From assembly GCA_964402055.1 (NCBI GenBank), contig CAYOAV010000014.1, forward strand, positions 1 to 37,008: 37,008 bases of DNA, given 5' to 3'. Each line of letters opens with the position of its first letter. The stretch's first letter is position 1. The DNA comes from UMGS363 sp964402055. GTDB taxonomy: Bacteria; Bacillota; Clostridia; Oscillospirales; Ruminococcaceae. Made by a program: the position numbers and the translations under genes. Shown here piece after piece: positions 1 through 7,700 of the stretch. Under the pieces are notes generated by a model. That model saw only the letters and a list, made by a program, of their open reading frames with translations. It had not been told where the DNA came from and searched no databases.

Positions 1-55
1 CCTCGACTTTTTTTATTAAATATTTAGCCATTGTTGTTAATTCATTTTTATCCAT
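1..55 (-). CDS. Unknown protein, N-terminal fragment cut by window edge
   Basis: Only the first 18 codons are inside the window; the translation begins MDKNELTTMAKYLIKKVE and runs off the left edge. The start is chosen because the minus strand has an AAGGAG ribosome binding site nine bases before this ATG. The fragment is hydrophilic with no signal peptide. It is too short to assign to a family, and the start is the only part that can be supported. Confidence 0.5.
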   Translation of the reverse strand, partial: MDKNELTTMAKYLIKKVE

Positions 56-111
56 CTTATGATTCTCCTTAATCGTTGAAATATGCCGATATATTTATCC
101 TACAAATATAC

Positions 112-270
112 TATTGCTCCCCAAATTAACTCCTGTATTTTCTGCTTGACCCGCACCCGAAATCCGTCGTCAGAAAACCTTGAAATATCCGCATATTTCA
201 AGGTTTTCTTCCTAGGCTTTCGGTTGCGGTTCTTCGCATAAATCTTCAATAGTTAATTGGTGGAGCAATA
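112..270. repeat. MITE-like foldback element
   Basis: The ends are 20-base inverted repeats (112-131 and 251-270) matching at 18 of 20 positions, with outer ends TATTGCTCC and GGAGCAATA. Nested inside are CCGC/CCGAAA at 151-162 pairing with TTTCGG/GCGG at 218-229. At the centre is a perfect 17-bp stem (172-188 with 193-209) around a CCGC loop. Nearly the whole 159 bp can fold back on itself and there is no coding frame. The terminal TA on both sides would fit a TA target as used by IS630/mariner-type elements, but the empty site is not visible. A purely structural intergenic palindrome remains possible. Confidence 0.6.
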
Positions 271-296
271 CTATCATCAAATCCACTAAGCAGAAA

Positions 297-316
297 TTTA
301 CCTGTAGGTAGGTAAA
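297..316. terminator. Possible weak terminator 3' of pcrA
   Basis: TTTACCT (297-303) and AGGTAAA (310-316) form a 7-bp stem with a 6-base loop just past the pcrA stop codon. On the minus strand it is followed only by a short AAATTTC tract; on the plus strand by CTTTTT. It is weak as a pcrA terminator, and the adjacent foldback element could also contribute. Confidence 0.35.
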
Positions 317-337
317 CTTTTTCCACGTCTACATAAT

Positions 338-2515
338 TCAATATAACTTAGGCAAGATGTCCCCCGTCTTTTCCATTTTAGTTTTAACATTAATACGACG
401 TTCAGTCGGTATATTATCAAATTTTATGATGTATACTTGTTTTTCTTTATCAATTCCAGAAATCGCACCAACGCCGAATGCCTTATGATGTATTCTATCA
501 CCAACGGCAAACGGAAGCTTATCAATATCGAAATCCATATCATTCTCGCTTTTTTCAATTTCCCATTGAGCTTCAAAAATTAATTTCTCGTCAAGCTCCA
601 CTGAATAGGATAAATACTTCTTTTCAATATTAAAAATAAATCTCGATGGATAGCGGTAAGCTCCATCAAAGTTCTTTCCCTCTGAATCTGTTAAATACAG
701 TTCATTTTCAGCTCGTGTAAATGCAACATAGGCTAAACGGCGTTCCTCTTCAAGCTCTTCACGTTTTCTGATTCTTTTTGACGGAAAAACACCTTCATTC
801 ATTCCGCATACAAAGACAAATGGAAATTCGAGTCCCTTTGCGGCATGTATCGTCATCATCTTTACTGTGTCCTGCTGTGTTGTCAAATCGGTGTTTGTAT
901 ACAATGCTATTCTTGACAGATACTGATCAAGCGATACATCCTCGCCGAATGTAGCTTCAAAATCAAATATGGAGAATTTAAATTCCGCAAGGTTATCTAA
1001 CCTTTCCTGCTCGCCGTTAGTGCGAAGATATTCTTCATATCCACTATCATTCAAAAGACGTGAAAGCGTTTCAGATAATGAAAGAGAGGTGTACTCTGTT
1101 GAATACCGTTCAATCATATCAACAAATTCTCTTGCCTGTGTTTGTTTAAAGGCTTCTGTATCAAGATTATCAACCAATGCGTCATATAAAGAACAGGAAT
1201 GCTCGGCGGAATAGCTTTTCAGAAGCTCCATTTTTGCCTTGCCGATATTTCTTTTTGGCTCATTAATGATTCTTTTGAACGACAGATCATCTTTATATGC
1301 GATCAATCTTATATATGAAAGAATATCCTTGATTTCTTTTCTTTGATAAAACTGAACACCGCTATATAATGTATAGGGTATATTTTTCTGAATTAGTTTT
1401 TCTTCAATAGGACGTGACAGATAGTGTGCGCGGTAAAGTATTGCTATATCGCTCAATTTATTGCCTGCTTCAAGAATATTATTTATCTGCTGATATATCC
1501 AATCTGCCTCTGAAGTGCTTGTTTTTTCGTGATTATATATTACAGGAACATTGTTACCTTTCATTGATACAAGGTCTTTGGGGATTCTGTCACGATTCTT
1601 TTCAATAAGCGAATTTGCTGCATCAAGAATATTTGATGATGAGCGATAATTCTTGTTTAATATAATTGTTTGAGTATTCGGGAAATGCTTATCAAATTGA
1701 TTGATAAAAGAAATGTCTGCTCCTCTCCAAGAGTATATTGTCTGATCTGGGTCGCCAACAACAAAAAGGTTTTTATGATAATCGCTCAATATATTAACTA
1801 ACTCATGCTGTGGTTTGTCTATATCCTGAAATTCATCGACCATAATGTATTCCAGACGTTCCTGCCATTTCCTTCTTATTTCTTCACTTGATTCAAGAAT
1901 ATACAGAGATAGCTGAATAATGTCATTATAATCCAAGGCAAACATTTTTTTCTGATAATATACATAACCCCAGAAGATTTTATCTATAACATCATTCGCA
2001 TTTATGTATTTATTATGCAATTCAGTGTTATCTGCATAAGTGAGATAATTATAATAACCAGGGTAAAAAATATTTTTATAATCAACTATATGTTTGCGAG
2101 CGTCAGCAAATGAAGAATCCTTTAATGACAAGCCTTGCTCTTCGTAGATTTCTTTAAGGATAGCTTCTGTATCATTCGTATCGAGAATCATAAATGTTTT
2201 TGGATAATTAATATAATGACCATCTTCTTTCAGCAAGCTTACACAAAATCCGTGGAATGTGCTTACAAAGCCGCAGTCATTATCACCTATCAGCTTGCGG
2301 ATTCTCTTCTTCATTTCATTTGCCGCTTTGTTGGTAAATGTAACGCACATAATATTGGACGGAAGGATACCGAGTTCGTTTACTAAATATGCAAATCTAT
2401 GTGAAAGCGCTCGTGTTTTCCCTGAACCAGCTCCAGCAATTACTCGTATATATCCCTCTGTCGTTTCAACTGCTTTCAGCTGTTCCTCATTCAGATTATC
2501 TGTTATAAAACTCAT
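338..2515 (-). CDS. pcrA: ATP-dependent DNA helicase PcrA/UvrD (SF1A)
   Basis: This is a 725-residue superfamily 1A 3'-5' DNA helicase, which in Firmicutes serves nucleotide excision repair, clearance of RecA filaments and rolling-circle plasmid replication. The Walker A motif GAGSGKT lies near residues 27-33. Motif II is VDEFQDID, followed by GDPDQTIYSWRGAD (motif III region), LNKNYRSS (motif IV), MTIHAAKGLEF (motif V) and VAFTRAENELYL (motif VI). The C-terminal stretch after about residue 665, including VGDRIHHKAFGVGAISGI, matches the Tudor-like tail of PcrA and argues for PcrA over RecB-type relatives. The length is normal for the family. The gene is monocistronic, with a promoter at 2818-2846. 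The N gap at 2558-2657 lies in its leader and does not touch the coding sequence. Confidence 0.93.
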   Translation of the reverse strand: MSFITDNLNEEQLKAVETTEGYIRVIAGAGSGKTRALSHRFAYLVNELGILPSNIMCVTFTNKAANEMKKRIRKLIGDNDCGFVSTFHGFCVSLLKEDGHYINYPKTFMILDTNDTEAILKEIYEEQGLSLKDSSFADARKHIVDYKNIFYPGYYNYLTYADNTELHNKYINANDVIDKIFWGYVYYQKKMFALDYNDIIQLSLYILESSEEIRRKWQERLEYIMVDEFQDIDKPQHELVNILSDYHKNLFVVGDPDQTIYSWRGADISFINQFDKHFPNTQTIILNKNYRSSSNILDAANSLIEKNRDRIPKDLVSMKGNNVPVIYNHEKTSTSEADWIYQQINNILEAGNKLSDIAILYRAHYLSRPIEEKLIQKNIPYTLYSGVQFYQRKEIKDILSYIRLIAYKDDLSFKRIINEPKRNIGKAKMELLKSYSAEHSCSLYDALVDNLDTEAFKQTQAREFVDMIERYSTEYTSLSLSETLSRLLNDSGYEEYLRTNGEQERLDNLAEFKFSIFDFEATFGEDVSLDQYLSRIALYTNTDLTTQQDTVKMMTIHAAKGLEFPFVFVCGMNEGVFPSKRIRKREELEEERRLAYVAFTRAENELYLTDSEGKNFDGAYRYPSRFIFNIEKKYLSYSVELDEKLIFEAQWEIEKSENDMDFDIDKLPFAVGDRIHHKAFGVGAISGIDKEKQVYIIKFDNIPTERRINVKTKMEKTGDILPKLY

Positions 2516-2712
2516 TGTAGTCCCTCCAAGCGTAATACTGTTCCCCCTGATTCAAGGNNNNNNNNNNNNNNNNNNNNNNNNNNNNNNNNNNNNNNNNNNN
2601 NNNNNNNNNNNNNNNNNNNNNNNNNNNNNNNNNNNNNNNNNNNNNNNNNNNNNNNNNTTATAAAACTCATTGTAGTCCCTCCAAGCGTAATACTGTTCCC
2701 CCTGATTCAAGG
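2503..2712. other. Assembly gap (100 N) flanked by identical 55-base repeats
   Basis: Positions 2558-2657 are 100 N. The 55 bases before (2503-2557) are identical to the 55 bases after (2658-2712). An exact repeat abutting a fixed-length gap on both sides is what scaffolding produces when two contigs that share a k-mer overlap are joined by a default gap. The likely true sequence has one copy of the 55-mer and no N, which shortens the pcrA leader by 155 bases. Confidence 0.85.
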
Positions 2713-3029
2713 CTTTATGTAGATTTTTATTCTATGTGTACAGATTATTATAAACTAAATTCGATTCCCTTAATATATACTATTTCCCATGATTACAACC
2801 TATTTACCATAATATTTATTATACCACTATTTTCAACAGCTTTCAACCGTTTTATATTTTTTCTCACGAAAATCAATTTTCAGCAATCACTCTCAAAATG
2901 TTGTCAGTGTCGAGCAAGCGATCAAGCATAATTTTAGACATAGCTTTCTTAGATTTTATGGGAAGTTGAATTAAAAAAATTGATAGCTGCTTTAATCAAT
3001 GATGTTAAGCCATAAAAAGAAAATATTTA
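2713..3029. other. Intergenic region between pcrA and the next promoter
   Basis: This AT-rich stretch of about 317 bases has no convincing coding frame on either strand: the open stretches are short and none has a good ribosome binding site. It holds the pcrA promoter (2818-2846, minus strand). I see no terminator or known RNA motif in the remainder. Confidence 0.5.
2818..2846 (-). promoter_or_regulatory. Promoter for pcrA
   Basis: On the minus strand a TTGAAA -35 box (2841-2846) and a perfect TATAAT -10 box (2818-2823) are separated by 17 bases. After removing the artefactual gap and repeat, the predicted leader to the pcrA ATG is about 140 bases. Confidence 0.7.
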
Positions 3030-3058
3030 TTGACAAATTCAAGCAAAGGGTATATAAT
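3030..3058 (+). promoter_or_regulatory. Promoter for the small ORF and ATC-hydrolase-family gene
   Basis: TTGACA (3030-3035), a 17-base spacer and TATAAT (3053-3058) match the sigma-70/SigA consensus perfectly. The leader that follows contains GTTAGGC (3067-3073), which can pair with GCCTAAC (3139-3145) inside the small ORF. Confidence 0.8.
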
Positions 3059-3118
3059 ATAGCTTGGTTAGGCATTGCTAACTTTGGCGTCGTTTGAAGC
3101 TTGGAAAAATTCAAGCCT

Positions 3119-3205
3119 ATGAAAAAGCTGAACAGACCGCCTAACGCTCCTTATGACGGTTATGATGATACAGACGATACCGAGGAGAAAATTAAAAATT
3201 TTTAA
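3119..3205 (+). CDS. Possible 28-residue acidic peptide ORF
   Basis: An ATG at 3119 opens a frame reading MKKLNRPPNAPYDGYDDT, continuing to an acidic stretch and ending IKNF. Its TAA (3203-3205) overlaps the AAGGAGG ribosome binding site of the next gene, so the two would be translationally coupled. It lies directly between a consensus promoter and the downstream gene. Against it, no good ribosome binding site precedes the ATG; an in-frame TTG at 3101 is an alternative start and also lacks one. The peptide has a basic N-terminus, a Pro/Asn/Tyr centre and a run of Asp/Thr/Glu, with no signal peptide, cysteines or membrane segment. It could be a leader peptide, a small partner protein or chance. 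I do not recognise it. Confidence 0.4.
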   Translation: MKKLNRPPNAPYDGYDDTDDTEEKIKNF

Positions 3206-3222
3206 GGAGGCACAAGGTAAAA

Positions 3223-3819
3223 ATGAAAAAGTCCTATCACCCTCATAAAATGATTGTTCAAAGCAGATTTAAGGATTATTATAACGAATTAAATGAAAAA
3301 GATAAGCTTCAACTGACAACTATAATCATGCGTCTGATTGAGGAAAATCAAGAATACGCAGATTCAAAAAATTATGCTCATATGTGTAATCTTATCACAT
3401 CTCTTGCTATGGTAATAATGCTTGAGGAAAACGGCAAAACACGCAGAGAAGCTGAGGATACCGTCGCTCAGGATATGTATAGATTTATAGAGCCGCAGGC
3501 AGCTTTTGTGCAAAAGCTTGCAAGCAACAGTTGGTTTGTCGGATTTTTGAAGCTGACTATGCCAATAAAATTTAAGAAAACACTAGGTTATGGCTGGAAT
3601 GCAGAATTCCCCGAATGTCCGAAAGATACTTTTTCAATGGTTACTCATAACTGTATTTACCATCAGATATTCAGCAAATACGGTATGCCTGAAATGACAG
3701 CCGTATTCTGTAAGGTTGACGATATTCTGTATAGTGATCTTCCGAAAGCAGAGCTCCTGTACACGGAGCAGATAGGAACAGGCGGAAGTATGTGCGATTA
3801 TACTTTTAAGAAAAGATAA
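3223..3819 (+). CDS. L-2-amino-thiazoline-4-carboxylate hydrolase-family protein
   Basis: This 198-residue soluble protein resembles the ATC hydrolase family (PF14196), named for the Pseudomonas enzyme that opens L-2-amino-thiazoline-4-carboxylate on the way to cysteine. The C-terminal half carries the features I associate with the family: a THNCIYHQIF segment, then VFCKVDDILYSDL, and a final TEQIGTGGSMCDYTFKKR with Gly-Gly and Cys-Asp near the end. The N-terminal half is helical. Members in anaerobic Firmicutes are common and mostly uncharacterised, so the substrate here is unknown and the name should be read as a family label. The start has an AAGGAGG site 12 bases upstream. A promoter lies at 3030-3058 and a terminator follows at 3846-3884, so the gene is transcribed alone or with the small upstream ORF. 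Confidence 0.7.
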   Translation: MKKSYHPHKMIVQSRFKDYYNELNEKDKLQLTTIIMRLIEENQEYADSKNYAHMCNLITSLAMVIMLEENGKTRREAEDTVAQDMYRFIEPQAAFVQKLASNSWFVGFLKLTMPIKFKKTLGYGWNAEFPECPKDTFSMVTHNCIYHQIFSKYGMPEMTAVFCKVDDILYSDLPKAELLYTEQIGTGGSMCDYTFKKR

Positions 3820-3845
3820 AATTTAAAATTTGGAAAGAATCAGAC

Positions 3846-3884
3846 TGCTGTCTTGCTTTTGGGCAAGATTGGCAGCCTTTTTTT
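3846..3884 (+). terminator. Rho-independent terminator
   Basis: TCTTGC pairs with GCAAGA across a short loop, extended by GCTG/CAGC with a bulge on the 3' side. Seven T follow (3878-3884). It lies 27 bases after the stop codon of the ATC-hydrolase-family gene. Confidence 0.7.
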
Positions 3885-4105
3885 CTTGGGATCTTTTTTA
3901 CAGTTCCTTTTCTGCCCGATTATGTGATTACTCCATTATTAAAAAATATTTACAAGAGTGTTATGATAATTTTGATAAACTTGATAGAAAAGGGGATATT
4001 TCACTCTATATTGTGCGAAAGCAGCGTAAAACAGAGGTGCTTTGTAAAAAAAGTCTACTGACATTTTATATTGCAATTTTCATTCCGCATAAAATACAAA
4101 ACTCC
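3885..4105. other. Intergenic region before tRNA-Leu
   Basis: About 220 AT-rich bases with no supported gene. A plus-strand open frame of about 95 codons crosses it, but that frame starts inside the preceding terminator and has no family resemblance. I see nothing else until the tRNA promoter. Confidence 0.4.
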
Positions 4106-4134
4106 TTGACAAATTAAAAAAAAAGAGTTATAAT
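4106..4134 (+). promoter_or_regulatory. Promoter for tRNA-Leu
   Basis: TTGACA (4106-4111), a 17-base spacer and TATAAT (4129-4134) are perfect consensus, 11 bases upstream of the mature tRNA 5' end. Confidence 0.85.
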
Positions 4135-4145
4135 AAATGTGTTAT

Positions 4146-4229
4146 GCGGATGTGGCGGAATTGGCAGACGCGCCAGACTTAGGATCTGGTGTCCCCGACG
4201 TGCAGGTTCAAGTCCTGTTATCCGCACCA
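4146..4229 (+). tRNA. tRNA-Leu (anticodon UAG)
   Basis: The 84-nt sequence folds as a class II tRNA. The acceptor arm GCGGATG pairs with TATCCGC; a D arm with GGAATTGGCAGAC follows. The anticodon stem CCAGA/TCTGG encloses CTTAGGA with anticodon TAG. There is a variable arm, then a T arm with GGTTCAAGTCC. The 3' CCA is encoded. The UAG anticodon reads leucine CUN codons. It has its own promoter and terminator, so it is a single-gene unit. Confidence 0.97.
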
Positions 4230-4239
4230 TACAAATCCC

Positions 4240-4280
4240 CACCTGTCTTGATACTATGCTATCAGGTCAGGTGTTTTTTT
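4240..4280 (+). terminator. Terminator of tRNA-Leu
   Basis: A 14-position stem (4240-4253 with 4260-4273, one mismatch and one G-T pair) closes a 6-base loop and is followed by seven T. Confidence 0.85.
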
Positions 4281-4533
4281 GTATCTTTGACCTCGCTTGT
4301 TGCCTGTCTTAACGCTCTTGTAATTAATAATTATTTAAAAATTCAAATTCTCCCTCTTTTCAAAAAGAAATTTTCAATTTTTTTGAAAAAATCGAAAAAT
4401 AATGCAGATTTGCATACCAATTTTCTGAAAGAATGTGTTATTATATTATTGAGCATAAGTTTGTTGATAGCTTTTTGATATTGTTTGAAATATGAACGCC
4501 GTTTTTTTTTTTTGAACAGAATTATAAAAGTTG
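4281..4533. other. Intergenic region between tRNA-Leu and the giant gene
   Basis: About 250 very AT-rich bases with long A and T runs. No coding frame on either strand has a ribosome binding site or plausible composition. No integrase, attachment-site repeat or second tRNA is visible beside the tRNA gene. Confidence 0.5.
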
Positions 4534-4562
4534 TTGACATATTTATTCTCAAATGCTATAAT
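4534..4562 (+). promoter_or_regulatory. Promoter for the giant secreted protein
   Basis: TTGACA (4534-4539), 17 bases, TATAAT (4557-4562): a perfect consensus promoter. The leader of about 145 bases ends with the hairpin TTCCGAAA/TTTCGGAA (4673-4689). The ribosome binding site GGAGGG (4701-4706) follows. Confidence 0.85.
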
Positions 4563-4672
4563 TTAAGTGTATAAATCTGTATAATATTGCACTTGATTCG
4601 GTTTGTTGATTAGTTAGTCAGCAACATCAGGCTCACCGAAGCTGTTCCGATGATACAGATTAATACCAACTA

Positions 4673-4689
4673 TTCCGAAAATTTCGGAA
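4673..4689 (+). promoter_or_regulatory. Leader hairpin directly upstream of the RBS
   Basis: TTCCGAAA, a central A, and TTTCGGAA make an 8-bp inverted repeat 12 bases before the GGAGGG site of the giant gene. No T run follows, so it is not a terminator. It could affect mRNA stability or translation, or bind a protein as DNA. Confidence 0.4.
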
Positions 4690-4713
4690 AATATAAAAAC
4701 GGAGGGAAAAAGC

Positions 4714-7700
4714 ATGAAGAAAAAATCTCTTGTAAAAAGAATAGTAAGCTTTATTACTGCTCTCAGCTTGTCGATTTCTTCTACTATCATGATCGTGCCT
4801 GCAAGTGCCGAAGATGTAAATTCTTTGCCAAATGCTGGTGAAACCTGTACTCTTGGCGGTGATGAAAATCCTTGCCCTGGCACATATTCATGGCAGGAAG
4901 ATGGTGACAACCACGTTCTCCAATGCAATGGCACTACAGTTCATACAGTAGATGGTTCATCGCATGCGGCTGGCAGTGGCACAGACCTTGGCTGTGATAT
5001 TTGCACTGCTTCTGATAATGAAGAGCAGAATGACACAACATTTACTGTTACCTTTACATCACCTGACGCTAACGGCAACACAATTGCTGTTAAAAAGGGA
5101 ACAGGCGATGATGCTGTTGATTTAAGCAGCGATGGTACAGTTACATCGAACGATACACTCACAATCACTGCAACAGCAGCTGATAATTATGAGTTTAAGA
5201 GCTGGACTGTAAGCGGCGGTGATGTTGTTGATTCAACTGTTGCTGAAACAACTGTAACTAATATTACAGGCAATGTAACAATTTCTGCTGAATTTGGTGC
5301 ACAGCAGGGCGAGAGCAGCTCCGAACCTCATAAGGTTGAGGTTGTTTATGTAGCTTCGGATGCTGGTACAATTTCTGCTGCAAATGGAACAGACTTTGAA
5401 TCAGTTACAGCAGGCTCGAAGGTTTATTTTACTGCTTCACCGGCTGATTCTGACAATTATAGTATCAAAACAGACAAGGATACTTTTATTGTTGGAAAAA
5501 CATCTAGTAAATCAGTTGAACATGATACTGATGATACCGATTATCAGAATGTTGTCTATTATTTCGAAATGCCTGATGAGGATGTAACAATCACTGTTGA
5601 GTTCATTCCAATTATAAAATGGACTGATAATAAAAATGGTACATACACCATTACATCTAATTATGGTTCACAAAAAGGCGAAAAATGTGAAGGTCTTTGG
5701 ATAGACTATTCCGATTTGCTTATAAATGGTCGCACGGTTGCCGATGTGGATTCAATCACATTTACATATTCCTTTGGAGATAACAGCTATTTCGGAGGTC
5801 AATGCGGTATATGCGTTGAGCCGAACTGGAATTGGTATGTAGGCGGTAGTTATCCAGCAGGCTTCAATAACCAAGATCCTGATACCAAGGTTGAAAATGC
5901 ATCATCTTCCGATACAATTACCTTTGATCTTTCTTCCAAAACAGTAATGGGTGATGGCTTTACTCTTGAGGTTTGGCAATCAGATCCAAGCTCTACAATG
6001 ACAGTAAGCGACATCACAATCAATTTCAAGGAATATGACATTACAGCTGATAACAATATCGCAAATGGTTCTGTAAGCGTAGCTTCCAAAGCAGCAGTTG
6101 GCGAGGAAGTAACCGTTACAGCAACACCAACTGATTCTGAAAGCTATGAGCTTGATGAAATTATTGTAACATATACCGATGGCGGTGATACAAAGCTTGT
6201 TACAGTTACAGATGGCAAGTTTTTTATGCCTGCCGCTGATGTAAATGTTACAGCAAGCTTTGTTGCTAAGGGTTCAGAAGCTGTAAAGCATACCGTAACA
6301 GCTTCTACAGTTGCTAATGGTAAAATTGCTGTTAAGGACGGTTCAAGCTTTACAGATGTTGCAAAGGGTACTACTGTTAATTTCACAATAACACCTGACG
6401 AGAATTATTACGTTAGGAAGAGCAGTATCAAGGTCAAGTATGGTACTATCTCAGTCCCTGTTGAGGAACATACTGACGATGAGGGAAATGTTGAATACTA
6501 TTCCTTCGTAATGCCTAATGCAGATGTTACAATTACGGCTGAAATGAAAGCAGCAATTGCTTGGGTAAAAAAAGACGGCACATATACGCTAACTTCTGAT
6601 TTAGGTTCAGATGATGGCGAATGGTATATCGATAAATGGTTTGAATTTTCAGAATTTATCGGAGAAGATGAGTTTATTGGAGATATAGCCTCTATATCCT
6701 TTGACTATGTTGTTGATACGGAAACCAATGAAAATGCTTGGGTAGATGGCGGACTTCTTATACATACTGAAGATAATGGATATGTACAAGGTGGATATTT
6801 CCTACTTAGGACTGAAAACGATGATCCGATATCAAGCGGAAGCGTAGTTTTTGAATTTGACGGTTCAGATTTAGATGAAGATGGCTTTTCAATTCAGACT
6901 TATTGGGCAAGATCAAATTCTTCCATTACAATAAGCAATCTTGAGGTTAATTTAAAGTCTTTTCCTGATACTAAACATAATGTAACGATCAATTATGTTG
7001 ATGAATATGGTGAGATCGTAGCCGCAAAGGAATCAAGCTTTGAAAATGTTCAGACAGGTACAAAGGTTTATTTCACAGCTAAATCGAATAAAGATGGCTA
7101 TAATTTAAGATTACGAGATGATTTGGTAGTCGGAGAAACCAGCAAAAACAACATTGACTGGAAGAGCGACTATACAGATTGGCAAAATCCTGTTTATTAT
7201 TTCGGAATGCCTGACGAAGATGTAACTATCAACGTTCAGTTTATCCCAACCAGAACATGGACTGACAATGGCGACGGTACATATACTTTAACTACTGTAT
7301 ATGGTAACGACGCAAATGAAAGTTGCGATGTTCTTGAAATCAAGCTTGAAGATTATTTTAATAACGGTCAGACGCTTGCTGACATCGAATCGATCTCATT
7401 TAAATACACCTTTGGAGAAAATAGCTATTTTGCAGGCACTTGCGGCATAGGTGCAACTCCAGGCGGAGAATTTGATTGGGTTCAGGGCGGCTGGTTCCCT
7501 GCAGGCTTTGCTGCAGATGTTGGTGAAAAGATTGAAAATGCAGCTACTACCGCTACAGTTACCTTTGATCTTTCAGATGTAACAGTAATATACGATAATT
7601 TCCAGCTTCAACTCTGGCAATCAGATCCGAACTCAACAATTACAATCAGTGAGTTTAAGGTAAACTTCAGGTCGTTTGATGTTAATGTTGATAAAAACAT

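Noticed and set aside
2259..2663. Plus-strand open frame running into the N gap near 2558
   Set aside because: It is antisense to pcrA, contains N-coded residues and exists only because of the false gap.
3830..4117. 95-codon plus-strand open frame between the ATC-hydrolase-family gene and tRNA-Leu
   Set aside because: It begins inside a terminator, has no ribosome binding site, and its end overlaps the tRNA promoter.
4146..4280. tRNA-Leu as an integration site of a mobile element
   Set aside because: No integrase and no copy of the tRNA 3' end was found downstream within the window.
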